DNA from: Paenalcaligenes hominis_A
GTDB taxonomy: Bacteria > Pseudomonadota > Gammaproteobacteria > Burkholderiales > Burkholderiaceae_B
Direction of reading: 5' to 3'
Assembly: GCF_041359055.1 (NCBI RefSeq)
Contig: NZ_JBGJKZ010000003.1
Span: forward strand, 124,001-188,000
DNA length: 64,000 bases
Part shown: positions 26,270 through 34,767 of the stretch, one piece after another
How positions within the stretch are numbered: the stretch's first letter is position 1
How the letters are laid out: each line of letters opens with the position of its first letter
The notes under the pieces: model-generated
The model's database searches: none
What the model was told of the DNA's origin: nothing
Seen by the model: only the letters and a program-made list of their open reading frames with translations
Position numbers and translations under genes: made by a program

Positions 26270-27031
26270 ATGCCTAACTTGCATTCCGAAGACAAGCGTC
26301 GCCGTAGCATTTATTTGCTACCAAATGCGTTTACTACAGCTAATTTATTCGCTGGCTTTTATGCCGTGGTTCAGGCCATGGGCGGGCACTTTGAGGTGGC
26401 TGCCATAGCGATTTTTTTGGCTATGGTATTTGATGGCATGGATGGGCGCGTGGCACGTCTAACTAATACGCAGTCAGCCTTTGGAGAGCAATACGACTCC
26501 ATGGCAGACATTATTTCATTTGGTGTTGCCCCGGCTTTTGTCATGTATGTGTGGGTGCTTCAGGATTTGGGTCGTTGGGGCTGGCTTGCTGCTTTTGTGT
26601 ATGTGGTAGGAGCAGCTCTACGTTTAGCGCGTTTCAATACCAATATTGCCGTTATCGACAAGCGTTTTTTCCAAGGCTTACCCAGCCCAGCTGCAGCAGC
26701 ATTAATTGCCGGCTTTGTGTGGTTAGCGGTAGACAACAAAATCAATGTTGATGCTCAGCCCATGTCTTGGTTGGCTTTTACATTGACGGTTTATGCTGGC
26801 GTTACGATGGTGTCGAATGCTCCATTTTATAGTGGAAAATCATTTGCACTGGGCCGTAGTGTTCCGTTTTGGGTCATGCTGCTTTTTGTTTTGCTTTTTG
26901 TTTTTGTGTCGTCTGATCCACCCATTGTTTTATTTAGTTTGTTTATTGTGTATGGGTTATCGGGTTGGGGGCTCATGGCGTGGCGTTGGCGCAAGGCCAG
27001 ACGGCTTGCTGCTAGTCGACGCGCAGAGTAA
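26270..27031 (+). CDS. pssA: CDP-diacylglycerol-serine O-phosphatidyltransferase
   Basis: 253 residues, integral membrane enzyme making phosphatidylserine from CDP-diacylglycerol and serine, the route to phosphatidylethanolamine. The CDP-alcohol phosphotransferase motif DG-x2-AR-x8-G-x3-D-x3-D is complete in the region starting DGMDGRVARL and ending YDSMADIIS. About seven membrane helices follow. Type II (membrane) PssA. No strong Shine-Dalgarno before the ATG. Lies between two terminators, so transcribed singly. Confidence 0.95.
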   Translation: MPNLHSEDKRRRSIYLLPNAFTTANLFAGFYAVVQAMGGHFEVAAIAIFLAMVFDGMDGRVARLTNTQSAFGEQYDSMADIISFGVAPAFVMYVWVLQDLGRWGWLAAFVYVVGAALRLARFNTNIAVIDKRFFQGLPSPAAAALIAGFVWLAVDNKINVDAQPMSWLAFTLTVYAGVTMVSNAPFYSGKSFALGRSVPFWVMLLFVLLFVFVSSDPPIVLFSLFIVYGLSGWGLMAWRWRKARRLAASRRAE

Positions 27032-27033
27032 TA

Positions 27034-27058
27034 AAAACGGTGCTTAGGCACCGCTTTT
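27034..27058. terminator. Bidirectional terminator between pssA and the lipoprotein gene
   Basis: CGGTGC/GCACCG stem with TTAG loop, flanked by A-run and T-run, so it can serve both convergent genes. Confidence 0.85.
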
Positions 27059-27061
27059 ATT

Positions 27062-27562
27062 TTAAAAGTTAAAAAAAGTTGGTTCTTCGCGCAACGATAG
27101 TGGGTCGGGGCCAGGGTGATGATGTTTGACTAAGCCGTCATCGCCAAAATACACGTACATAAGTGCTGGCCAGACGCTGCTTTGCTTGTAGCGATAAGAC
27201 CAAACCCGCATTTTGACACCCACATAGGGGGTGTAGTCTTTTTCAGCAGGAGGGCCAAAATGACAAAATACACGCTCTTTAGTCCAGTCGCCTTGGCTTA
27301 GCTGCTCGAACTCGTGGTCAGACAGCACTTGTGTCATTTGAACTAGTTCGTGTTGTTCATTTACATCAGCAGCCCAGGCAAATTGACCAAAAGGTTGTTG
27401 GCTCCATATAAAACGCTGGGGCAGCTGTGGGGGGCAAGCCACAGAGGGGCGGCCAAACTGGCGCTGTAGTTCACTTAGCGGGGTGCCGGGCGGCATGTCA
27501 CTAAGCGTAGTACAAGCGCTAAGGACTAAAGGGAAAAGGGCCAAGCACAGTTTTCGTAACAT
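27062..27562 (-). CDS. Putative lipoprotein
   Basis: 166 residues with a short signal peptide and a lipobox LSAC, lipidated Cys17; no Asp follows it, so outer-membrane location is likely. Rest is soluble, with GTPLSELQRQFGRPS reminiscent of the SmpA/BamE-like repeat motif, and Trp/Tyr-rich strands. AGGAG precedes the ATG. Conserved-looking but not a named family to me. Its gene lies between pssA and rpsO in the opposite direction. Confidence 0.85.
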   Translation of the reverse strand: MLRKLCLALFPLVLSACTTLSDMPPGTPLSELQRQFGRPSVACPPQLPQRFIWSQQPFGQFAWAADVNEQHELVQMTQVLSDHEFEQLSQGDWTKERVFCHFGPPAEKDYTPYVGVKMRVWSYRYKQSSVWPALMYVYFGDDGLVKHHHPGPDPLSLREEPTFFNF

Positions 27563-27743
27563 AACGTCTCCTGATAATAAGGCCTAATTAATGAGATACA
27601 CACTGCCGCATGCATTTATTCTTATTATAGTATCGGCTTTTTGCTTTAAATCCGTTATAATTTTCTACTTGGCTTAATTTTTAAGCTTTTTGTATTGCAC
27701 GTCAGAGCATTCTCGGCCCTGACGCATGTTTATCGAGGTTAAA

Positions 27744-28013
27744 ATGTCTGGTACAAATATCAATAAAGCTGAAGTCGTTGAACAATTTCAACGTACTAAA
27801 GGCGACACAGGTTCTCCTGAGGTTCAAGTTGCACTACTAACTGCACGCATTACAGTGCTAACAGAGCACTTCAAGAGCCACAAAAAAGATCATCACTCAC
27901 GTCGTGGTTTGTTAAGCATGGTAAGTCGTCGTCGTAAATTGCTCGACTACCTAAAAGATCGCAAACCTGACTCTTACCGCCAACTGATCGAAAAACTCGG
28001 TCTACGTAAGTGA
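27744..28013 (+). CDS. rpsO: Ribosomal protein S15
   Basis: 89 residues, the normal S15 length, from an ATG at 27744 with GAGG five bases upstream (a six-codon extension from 27726 is not needed). VEQFQRTKGDTGSPEVQVALLTARI and HKKDHHSRRGLLSMVSRRRKLLDYL are diagnostic. Binds 16S rRNA in the platform of the small subunit. Followed by a hairpin and pnp, the usual arrangement. Confidence 0.98.
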   Translation: MSGTNINKAEVVEQFQRTKGDTGSPEVQVALLTARITVLTEHFKSHKKDHHSRRGLLSMVSRRRKLLDYLKDRKPDSYRQLIEKLGLRK

Positions 28014-28038
28014 TACTCGGGCCTGGTCCCGCGATACA

Positions 28039-28082
28039 GCCGTGCATCTGGCGAGCCTAAGCTCGCTGTGCGCGGCTTTTTT
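28039..28082 (+). terminator. Hairpin/terminator between rpsO and pnp
   Basis: A long imperfect stem (GCCGTGC...GCGAGC pairing with GCTCGC...GCGCGGC, loop CTAA) followed by six T residues. Resembles the rpsO-pnp intercistronic structure known in Escherichia coli, where an attenuating terminator and RNase III site modulate pnp. Confidence 0.8.
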
Positions 28083-28088
28083 ATTGTA

Positions 28089-28100
28089 AGGATATATCCT
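28089..28100 (+). promoter_or_regulatory. Palindrome containing the pnp ribosome-binding site
   Basis: AGGATATATCCT is a perfect 12-bp palindrome ending one base before the pnp ATG. AGGA is the Shine-Dalgarno and can pair with TCCT (loop TATA), which could weakly hide the start site. Confidence 0.5.
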
Positions 28101-28101
28101 A

Positions 28102-30243
28102 ATGTTCAATAAAGTGACGAAGTCATTTCAATATGGACAGCACCAAGTTGTAATTGAAACGGGCGAGATTGCTCGCCAAGCGTCTGGTGCTGTACTCGTG
28201 TCAGTTGAAGACACGGTTATCTTAGCTACTGTGGTTGGTGCTAAAAAAGCAAAGCCCGGCCAAGACTTCTTTCCTCTAACTGTTGATTATGTAGAAAAAA
28301 CCTATTCTGCGGGTCGTATTCCCGGTGGTTTTTTCAAACGCGAAGGCAAGCCATCCGACCGTGAAACATTAACAGCTCGCCTTATTGATCGTCCATTGCG
28401 TCCTTTGTTCCCCGAAGGCTTTTATAACGACGTTCAAATCATTATTCACGTTTTATCTGTTAACCCAGAGATCCAGCCAGATGTGCCAGCAATGATTGGT
28501 GCTTCGGCTGCATTAGCCATTTCAGGTATTCCATTTAATGGTCCTGTTGGCGCTGCGCGTGTTGGTTACATTAACAACGAATACGTTTTAAACCCTGCTT
28601 CCTCTCAAATCCAAGAGTCTGATCTTGATTTGGTGGTAGCCGGTACCGAGGCTGCAGTGCTTATGGTAGAGTCCGAAGCCGAGCAGTTGTCTGAAGACGT
28701 AATGCTAGGTGCAATTGCGTTTGGTCACGAGCAAATGCAAGCAGCAATCAATGCGATTAATGAATTAGTCGAAGAGGCAGGCAAGCCCGAGTGGGACTGG
28801 CAGCCAGCACCGGCTAACGAAGCCCTAATCGCTGCGGTTAAAGCAATTGCCTTTGATGATCTCAAGGCCGCTTATCAAATTCGCCAAAAACAAGCGCGTA
28901 CTGATGCATTAAAAAACGTACGTACTAAGCTTGAGGCCGCTCTTAGCGAGCAGGCTGCAGCAGCTAACGAAGCCGCAGCCGACTCTGTTGAAGTCGACAA
29001 CATTGTATTTGGCCTAGAGAGCGAAATTGTTCGTGGTCAAATTTTAAATGGCGAGCCGCGCATTGATGGCCGTGATACACGCACAGTACGTCCTATCGAG
29101 ATTCGTCTCGGGGTGTTGCCGCGAGCTCATGGTAGTGCGTTATTTACTCGTGGTGAAACTCAGGCATTGGTTGTGACCACATTGGGCACACGTCAAGACG
29201 AGCAAATCATTGACTCCGTTATGGGCGAAGCGCGCGATCGCTTTATGCTGCATTACAACTTCCCACCGTTTGCTACTGGTGAAACGGGTCGTTTTGGTGC
29301 GCCTAAGCGTCGTGAGATCGGTCATGGAAACTTAGCCAAGCGTGCGTTGACACCTTTGCTTCCTAGCCCCGAAGACTTCCAGTACTCCTTGCGCGTTGTG
29401 TCTGAAATCACTGAGTCTAACGGTTCCTCTTCTATGGCATCGGTTTGTGGTGGCTCACTGGCTATGATGGATGCAGGGGTACCATTAGCGCATCACGTGG
29501 CGGGTGTTGCTATGGGTCTAATCAAAGAAGGCGGCAAGTTTGCTGTACTTACCGATATCTTGGGTGATGAGGATCACCTTGGCGATATGGACTTCAAAGT
29601 AGCGGGTACCGAAGATGGGATCACCGCTTTGCAAATGGACATTAAAATCCAAGGTATCACTACCGATATCATGCGCGTTGCTTTGGCCCAAGCCAAAGAA
29701 GGCCGTATGCATATTTTAGGCCGTATGCAAGCCGCTCTAGATGGTTCTCGTACCGAGCTATCAGCTTTTGCGCCACGCATGCTCACTGTCAAAATTAATC
29801 CCGACAAGATCCGTGATGTGATTGGTAAAGGTGGTGCGACAATTCGTACCTTAACCGAAGAAACTGGCACGCAAATTGATATTGGCGATGACGGTACCAT
29901 TACTATCTCTAGCGCAGATCTAACTATGGCCCAAGAAGCCGAGCGTCGTATTAAAGAACTCACCGCCGAGGTTGAGGTCGGTCAAGAGTACGATGGTTCT
30001 GTGGTTCGGGTGCTGGACTTTGGTGCGATTGTTCAGGTGTTGCCAGGTAAAGACGGTCTACTGCATATCTCCGAGATCGCTAACTACCGTATCAATAACA
30101 TCAATGATGTAATTGCTGTGGGTCAAGCTGTACGTGTTAAGGTTATCGAAGCCGATGACAAAGGCCGTTTACGTTTGTCTATGAAAGCAATTGGCGGTAT
30201 TGAAGCTCAAGGTGGTCCACAAGACCCAGCTAGCGAAGAATAA
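28102..30243 (+). CDS. pnp: Polynucleotide phosphorylase
   Basis: 713 residues. Phosphorolytic 3'-to-5' exoribonuclease, core of the RNA degradosome. Two RNase PH domains (1-140 and about 310-540), an alpha-helical linker, a KH domain with the GKGG loop (about 555-610, KIRDVIGKGGATIRTL) and an S1 domain (about 625-695, GQEYDGSVVRVLDFGAIVQVLPGKDGLLHISEI). Length is normal for the family. Sits after rpsO and ends at its own terminator. Confidence 0.98.
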   Translation: MFNKVTKSFQYGQHQVVIETGEIARQASGAVLVSVEDTVILATVVGAKKAKPGQDFFPLTVDYVEKTYSAGRIPGGFFKREGKPSDRETLTARLIDRPLRPLFPEGFYNDVQIIIHVLSVNPEIQPDVPAMIGASAALAISGIPFNGPVGAARVGYINNEYVLNPASSQIQESDLDLVVAGTEAAVLMVESEAEQLSEDVMLGAIAFGHEQMQAAINAINELVEEAGKPEWDWQPAPANEALIAAVKAIAFDDLKAAYQIRQKQARTDALKNVRTKLEAALSEQAAAANEAAADSVEVDNIVFGLESEIVRGQILNGEPRIDGRDTRTVRPIEIRLGVLPRAHGSALFTRGETQALVVTTLGTRQDEQIIDSVMGEARDRFMLHYNFPPFATGETGRFGAPKRREIGHGNLAKRALTPLLPSPEDFQYSLRVVSEITESNGSSSMASVCGGSLAMMDAGVPLAHHVAGVAMGLIKEGGKFAVLTDILGDEDHLGDMDFKVAGTEDGITALQMDIKIQGITTDIMRVALAQAKEGRMHILGRMQAALDGSRTELSAFAPRMLTVKINPDKIRDVIGKGGATIRTLTEETGTQIDIGDDGTITISSADLTMAQEAERRIKELTAEVEVGQEYDGSVVRVLDFGAIVQVLPGKDGLLHISEIANYRINNINDVIAVGQAVRVKVIEADDKGRLRLSMKAIGGIEAQGGPQDPASEE

Positions 30244-30264
30244 TCAATTCTTCTGAAGCACAGC

Positions 30265-30290
30265 AAAACCCCTCTTAGGAGGGGTTTTTT
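30265..30290 (+). terminator. Rho-independent terminator after pnp
   Basis: AAAACCCCTC/GAGGGGTTTT with TTAG loop, continuing into a T-run. Confidence 0.94.
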
Positions 30291-30344
30291 GTTTGGGGGT
30301 GTTGCTTAGGTCGAGTAGAGTTTAGGGAAGTCGCATAGCAGAAA

Positions 30345-30380
30345 TGAAAAAAGCCCTGACTAGTGCTAGTCAGGGCTTTA
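30345..30380 (-). terminator. Terminator of the tRNA-Ser/tRNA-Leu transcript
   Basis: A 14-bp stem (AAAGCCCTGACTAG and its complement) separated by only TG; read on the minus strand it is followed by six T residues. It lies just past the 3' end of tRNA-Leu(TAA). Confidence 0.88.
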
Positions 30381-30385
30381 AATCT

Positions 30386-30472
30386 TGGTGCATCCACCCG
30401 GAATCGAACCGGGACGAACTTGCGTTCGAGGGATTTTAAGTCCCTTGCGTCTACCTATTCCGCCATGGATGC
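30386..30472 (-). tRNA. tRNA-Leu (anticodon TAA)
   Basis: 87 nt; acceptor GCATCCA/TGGATGC, discriminator A, encoded CCA; anticodon loop CTTAAAA; long variable arm and GGTTCGATTCC T-arm. Nineteen bases downstream of tRNA-Ser(TGA), same strand, probably one transcript. Confidence 0.96.
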
Positions 30473-30491
30473 GGCGTTTGTGTAATTGGTG

Positions 30492-30581
30492 TGGCGGAAG
30501 CGGTGAGATTCGAACTCACGGATGAGTTACCCCATCGCTGGTTTTCAAGACCAGTCCATTCAACCACTCTGGCACGCTTCC
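30492..30581 (-). tRNA. tRNA-Ser (anticodon TGA)
   Basis: 90 nt; acceptor GGAAGCG/CGCTTCC, discriminator G, encoded CCA; anticodon loop CTTGAAA; long variable arm, T-loop TTCGAAT. First gene of a two-tRNA unit ending at the terminator at 30345. Confidence 0.96.
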
Positions 30582-30759
30582 GGTGCCTAACTACGCAAAT
30601 TGTTTTTTTAGTCTTTTTGCATCGGCATCAAGCTAAAAAAACTATATTAGCCTATCTAAAATTAAAAGTCACGCATTTTTTAACTAAAAGACGCTAAATC
30701 ATAAAAGCTGATGCTTTATAATGACATTGATGACTGATAATAGGACTACGGAGGAAGCA

Positions 30760-31746
30760 GTGTCTGAATTAATGAATGTGGTTGAGATTACCGTCCCAGG
30801 TGGGCCCGAGGTGCTATCGTTGGCGCAACGTGAAATACCAACACCCCAAGCTGGGCAGGTGCTGATCAAGGTGGCTGCTGCTGGCGTAAACCGTCCCGAT
30901 GTTTTTCAGCGTCAAGGTACTTATCCGCCACCTCCTGGTGCCTCCGATCTCCCCGGGCTAGAGGTTGCGGGTACGATTGTAGCGGGTGATCTGACCGGAA
31001 CGGACTTGCAGCTAGGTGATGCCGTTTGTGCCTTAGTGCCTGGCGGTGGTTATGCTGAATATGTGGTTACACCGGCGCAACATTGTTTACCTGTGCCAAA
31101 GAATCTCTCTCTGATCGAGGCAGCGGGGCTAGCGGAAACCTGCTTTACTGTTTATAGCAACGTTTGGATGCGAGCGGCATTACAGCCGGGCGAATCATTA
31201 TTAGTGCACGGTGGCGCAAGCGGTATAGGTACCACTGCTATACAAATGGCAGTAGCGCTTGGGCATACGGTGTATGCGACGGCAGGCTCGGATGAGCGTG
31301 TGCAAGCCATTGAGGCGCTGGGGGCTGTAGGTATCAATTATAAAACGCACGATTTTGTTGAGGTGGTGCAGCACCATACTCAAGACAAAGGGGTTAATGT
31401 CATCTTAGATATGGTCGCAGGCGAGTACATAGATCGAGGCCTACGGTGTTTAGCGGATGATGGACGTTTGGTTGTGATCGCTTTGTTGGGCGGGGCAAAA
31501 AGCACCATTAATATGGCGCAAATCTTACGTAGACGTTTGCATATCACTGGGTCAAACCTACGTCCTCAGTCTGATGCGAAAAAAGCAGCGATGGCTCAGG
31601 GCTTACGCCAGCATATTTGGCCTCTAATTGAAGCGGGTGAATTGCGACCTTTGATTCACGCTACTTACCCCTTAAAAGAGGCGGCCCAAGCACACAGCTT
31701 GATGGAAAGTGGGGCGCAAATAGGCAAGATTATTCTAACTGTCTAG
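30760..31746 (+). CDS. NAD(P)H:quinone oxidoreductase, zinc-free MDR family (PIG3-like)
   Basis: 328 residues from a GTG at 30760, chosen because GGAGG lies five bases upstream; ATGs at 30721 and 30730 lack one. VEITVPGGPEVLSLAQREIPTPQAGQVLIKVAAAGVNRPDVFQRQG is typical of the quinone oxidoreductase group of medium-chain reductases, as is the NADPH loop HGGASGIGTTAIQMAVALG. No zinc Cys cluster. Gene order with tpiA and secG is shared with Alcaligenaceae. Probably reduces quinones or reactive enones; substrate not definable. Confidence 0.88.
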   Translation: MSELMNVVEITVPGGPEVLSLAQREIPTPQAGQVLIKVAAAGVNRPDVFQRQGTYPPPPGASDLPGLEVAGTIVAGDLTGTDLQLGDAVCALVPGGGYAEYVVTPAQHCLPVPKNLSLIEAAGLAETCFTVYSNVWMRAALQPGESLLVHGGASGIGTTAIQMAVALGHTVYATAGSDERVQAIEALGAVGINYKTHDFVEVVQHHTQDKGVNVILDMVAGEYIDRGLRCLADDGRLVVIALLGGAKSTINMAQILRRRLHITGSNLRPQSDAKKAAMAQGLRQHIWPLIEAGELRPLIHATYPLKEAAQAHSLMESGAQIGKIILTV

Positions 31747-31824
31747 TTTTTCTTAGGTGCTACACGTTACAATGCGTGGTTTGGCTACCTGTTTGTGGTG
31801 TGGGACCACGTTTGGGCTTTTATT

Positions 31825-32565
31825 ATGACTAGACAACGATTAGTAATAGGCAACTGGAAAATGAATGGTTCGCTAGAGCAGAACCGTCAGCTCTTAGAGC
31901 AATTGGTTGCGCAGCGGGATGAGTTCTTAGCTCAAAATCATGTTGTTGTGTGTGTGCCACACCCTTATTTAGCGCAAACACAAAATGCGCTGCAGGATTC
32001 GGGCATACAGTGGGGTGCGCAAAACCTCAGTTCGCAACAAAATGGAGCCTTCACCGGCGAGGTTTCTGCAGCCATGCTGCAAGATTTTGGTTGCCAATGG
32101 GCACTAGTAGGGCATTCAGAGCGTCGTGCCTTATATGGCGAAACCGATTTGGATGTGCTTTTAAAAACCAAGGCAGCTCTGGATGCAGGTTTAACCCCTG
32201 TGGTGTGTGTGGGTGAAACAGACAAAGAACATGCTGAGGGGTTAACAGAAGCTATTGTTTTGCAGCAGCTTCAGTCCATACTAAAATTAGATGCTGAGCA
32301 GTTAAAGCGTTTAGTGATTGCGTATGAGCCCGTTTGGGCCATAGGTACTGGAAAAAGTGCTACGCCAGAACAAGCCCAAGCTATTCATGCCTATATCAGG
32401 GAACTCTTAGCTCAACACGGGGCTGGCTCTGTTCAGATTCTTTATGGGGGCAGTGTTAATGCCACCAATGCGCAGGCATTGTTTGCTATGCCAGATATTG
32501 ATGGGGCGTTAGTAGGCGGCGCATCATTAAATGCAGTCGATTTTTTATCTATAGCAGCCGCATAA
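31825..32565 (+). CDS. tpiA: Triosephosphate isomerase
   Basis: 246 residues from ATG at 31825, giving the normal N-terminus MTRQRLVIGNWKMNGS. Catalytic Lys12 (NWKMN), His in VGHSERR and Glu in AYEPVWAIGTG are all present, plus the phosphate loop YGGSVNATNA. Interconverts glyceraldehyde-3-phosphate and dihydroxyacetone phosphate. No convincing Shine-Dalgarno. Followed 19 bases later by secG. Confidence 0.97.
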   Translation: MTRQRLVIGNWKMNGSLEQNRQLLEQLVAQRDEFLAQNHVVVCVPHPYLAQTQNALQDSGIQWGAQNLSSQQNGAFTGEVSAAMLQDFGCQWALVGHSERRALYGETDLDVLLKTKAALDAGLTPVVCVGETDKEHAEGLTEAIVLQQLQSILKLDAEQLKRLVIAYEPVWAIGTGKSATPEQAQAIHAYIRELLAQHGAGSVQILYGGSVNATNAQALFAMPDIDGALVGGASLNAVDFLSIAAA

Positions 32566-32584
32566 GCGGCTCGGAGTCAAATTC

Positions 32585-32965
32585 ATGGAATGGTTATCTC
32601 CTTTGTTGCAAGCAGTACAGGTTATTGCTTCGCTTTCTATTATTGGTTTGGTGCTTTTACAACAAGGTAAGGGCGCTGATATGGGTTCGGCCTTTGGTGC
32701 TGGTTCGGCAGGTAGTGTGTTTGGTGCAGCAGGCGCGGCCAACTTCCTCTCCCGTATGACCCGTTGGGCTGCCATTGTGTTTTTTATTGCTACTGGTGGT
32801 TTGGCTTGGGTGGCTCATCATCCTGTTCGTGTCGAAGCAGAAAGCAGCATTATGCAGGGCTATGAATCCATTGTTCCAGGTGTATCTGTTGCACCAGACC
32901 AACAGTTGGATGCTCCTGTTTCTACGCCAGAGGTACCCCAAGTTCCGACTTCGCCTGCGCAATAG
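32585..32965 (+). CDS. secG: Preprotein translocase subunit SecG
   Basis: 126 residues. Two membrane helices (about 5-24 and 60-80) flank the conserved loop LVLLQQGKGADMGSAFGAGSAGSVFGAAGAANFLSR. The C-terminal tail is Pro/Val-rich and variable, as usual. Accessory subunit of the SecYEG protein-export channel. The tpiA-secG-tRNA-Leu order is shared across Betaproteobacteria. Confidence 0.96.
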   Translation: MEWLSPLLQAVQVIASLSIIGLVLLQQGKGADMGSAFGAGSAGSVFGAAGAANFLSRMTRWAAIVFFIATGGLAWVAHHPVRVEAESSIMQGYESIVPGVSVAPDQQLDAPVSTPEVPQVPTSPAQ

Positions 32966-33128
32966 TTGCTTAATCTTACCTGTCTAGTTGATCGTCATTG
33001 AAAAAATGAATTGTTGTGAGTTTGCAACGAGATTTTGAAAAAGGCGCTTTGTTTTTTCAATTAGATAGTGTTTTTTTAGACAGGCGTGGTATAGTTTGGT
33101 CTTCGTTGTTTAGGCATATCTAAACAAG

Positions 33129-33213
33129 GCCGACGTGGTGGAATTGGTAGACACGCTATCTTGAGGGGGTAGTGGCGAAAGCTATGCGAGTTCGATTCTC
33201 GCCGTCGGCACCA
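33129..33213 (+). tRNA. tRNA-Leu (anticodon GAG)
   Basis: 85 nt; acceptor GCCGACG/CGTCGGC, discriminator A, encoded CCA; anticodon loop CTTGAGG; long variable arm (GGTAGTGGCGAAAGCTAT) and GTTCGATTC T-loop. Confidence 0.96.
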
Positions 33214-33221
33214 GAATTTTT

Positions 33222-33248
33222 AAAAACCGAGCATGGCTCGGTTTTTTT
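33222..33248 (+). terminator. Terminator after tRNA-Leu(GAG)
   Basis: AAAAACCGAGC/GCTCGGTTTTT with ATG loop, continuing into T residues. Confidence 0.92.
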
Positions 33249-33579
33249 ATGCTTGCATGTTTGGTGCAATGCAGGCTTAAATGGAATCATTCATTAGCCG
33301 CATGGCGACGTGATGTTGTTTGAGCAAAATTAATGCAAAGAGCATCTAAAAGATGCCACCAACCTCAAGTAGTCGTGTTAGTTTTACGCTACGACTTGTT
33401 GTGGTTAAGCAACGAAATGCAGTGGTTATGTGGGTTTTTTACTTCAAACCATAGCCAGTTGCTCTGAATTTTGCTGCAATAGCATCAACTTCCCATTGCG
33501 GAGTTAGAAAGAGCAGTAGCACACAACCTGTTGTTGGGCTGCTCTGATTTACTCAAAAAAATCCACGGAGATTTCACAA
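33249..33579 (+). promoter_or_regulatory. Porin upstream region
   Basis: 331 bases with no gene. Contains a small hairpin GCATCT/AGATGC (33342-33356) and an imperfect inverted pair AAGTAGTCGT...ACGACTT around 33366-33400. CGGAG lies 10 bases before the porin ATG. A long leader would be compatible with sRNA control of an outer-membrane porin, but no specific sRNA site was identified. Confidence 0.4.
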
Positions 33580-34665
33580 ATGAAAAAGACTCTGCTCGCT
33601 GCTGCTCTGATGGCCGGTTTTGCTGGCATCGCTCAAGCAGAAACTTCTGTTACTTTGTACGGTATTATTGACGGCGGTATCGGTTACGATCGCACTAAAA
33701 CTCACGCTAACGGCGAAAAACAAACACGCACTGGTTTGATCCAGGGTGTGCAGCTCGGTAACCGTTGGGGTCTAAAAGGTACAGAGGACCTAGGCAATGG
33801 TTTACGTGCTACTTTCCAACTAGAAAGCGGTTTTGACCTAGCTACTGGTAACCAGCTACAAGGCGACGATTCTAACGATCGTTTGTTTGGTCGTTGGGCT
33901 ACATTGGGTCTAGCTGGCGACAGCTGGGGTCGTTTAGACGTGGGTCGTCAAACAACCGTTGGTTCTCAGTACTTTGTTGACGTACACGGTCAGGGCTGGG
34001 ACACAACAGGATCTGGTAGTGCTTTCCGCGGCCAAGATACAAACCGTATCGATAACGCCGTTATCTACCAAACACCTAACTTCTCCGGCTTCCAAGCTGG
34101 TGTAGGTTACAGCTTCCAAGCTAACGGTGGTCAGACCGCTAAAGAGTCTGGCTTCAAAGACACTAACAAGAGCGCAATCACAACTGGTATTCGTTACGCA
34201 AACGGTCCTATCGCCGTTGCAGCGTCTTATGACCAAGTTCGTTTGCCTGTTCCTGGTGTAGCCGAGAAATACAAAAACGGCCAAACATGGGCAGTTAGCG
34301 GCTCTTACGACTTCGAAGTTGTAGCGCTATCTTTGGCTTTTGGTCAGGATTTCAACGGTAAATACACAAGCGCCTACGGTGCTAATCGTGAGTACAACAA
34401 AAACTTTGATTACAACAACTACGCTGTAGCGCTAGCTTTCCCAGTAGGTGAAGGCAAGCTAAGCGGTGAGTACTCAATGAAACAGCCACGTAAAGCTGCT
34501 AAAGATGACGGCGAGAAAAAACAACACGCCTTCAGCTTGGCTTACAAGCACCCACTATCCAAGCGTACTGACGTTTACGCTATTGGTGCTTACGTGAAAA
34601 ACCTAAACAACCAGACCAAAGACACACGTACTGTTGCTGGTGTAGGTCTAACACACCGCTTCTAA
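33580..34665 (+). CDS. General (Gram-negative) porin
   Basis: 361 residues. Signal peptide MKKTLLAAALMAGFAGIAQA, then ETSVTLYGIIDGGIGYDR, the standard first strand of betaproteobacterial trimeric porins; GNRWGLKGTEDLGNGLRATFQLESGFDLATG and FGRWATLGLAGDSWGRLDVGRQ are equally typical; the last residue is Phe, required for outer-membrane insertion. A 16-stranded barrel is expected. About half of its leucine codons are CTA, like other highly expressed genes here. It lies alone between terminators, separating tRNA-Leu from the nuo operon. Confidence 0.95.
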   Translation: MKKTLLAAALMAGFAGIAQAETSVTLYGIIDGGIGYDRTKTHANGEKQTRTGLIQGVQLGNRWGLKGTEDLGNGLRATFQLESGFDLATGNQLQGDDSNDRLFGRWATLGLAGDSWGRLDVGRQTTVGSQYFVDVHGQGWDTTGSGSAFRGQDTNRIDNAVIYQTPNFSGFQAGVGYSFQANGGQTAKESGFKDTNKSAITTGIRYANGPIAVAASYDQVRLPVPGVAEKYKNGQTWAVSGSYDFEVVALSLAFGQDFNGKYTSAYGANREYNKNFDYNNYAVALAFPVGEGKLSGEYSMKQPRKAAKDDGEKKQHAFSLAYKHPLSKRTDVYAIGAYVKNLNNQTKDTRTVAGVGLTHRF

Positions 34666-34701
34666 TCTCTAACGCAGCATTAGCTGTCTAGAGTTAGATG
34701 T

Positions 34702-34767
34702 AGAGCGACTTTAGGGTCGCTCTTTAAAAACCTCAAAAAGTTATACATGACTTTTTGGGGTTTTTTT
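34702..34767 (+). terminator. Tandem terminators after the porin
   Basis: First stem AGAGCGAC/GTCGCTCT (34702-34723); second, longer stem from 34726 pairing AAAAACC...AAAAAGT with ACTTTTT...GGTTTTT and running into seven T residues. The doubled structure suits a very active gene. Confidence 0.88.
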
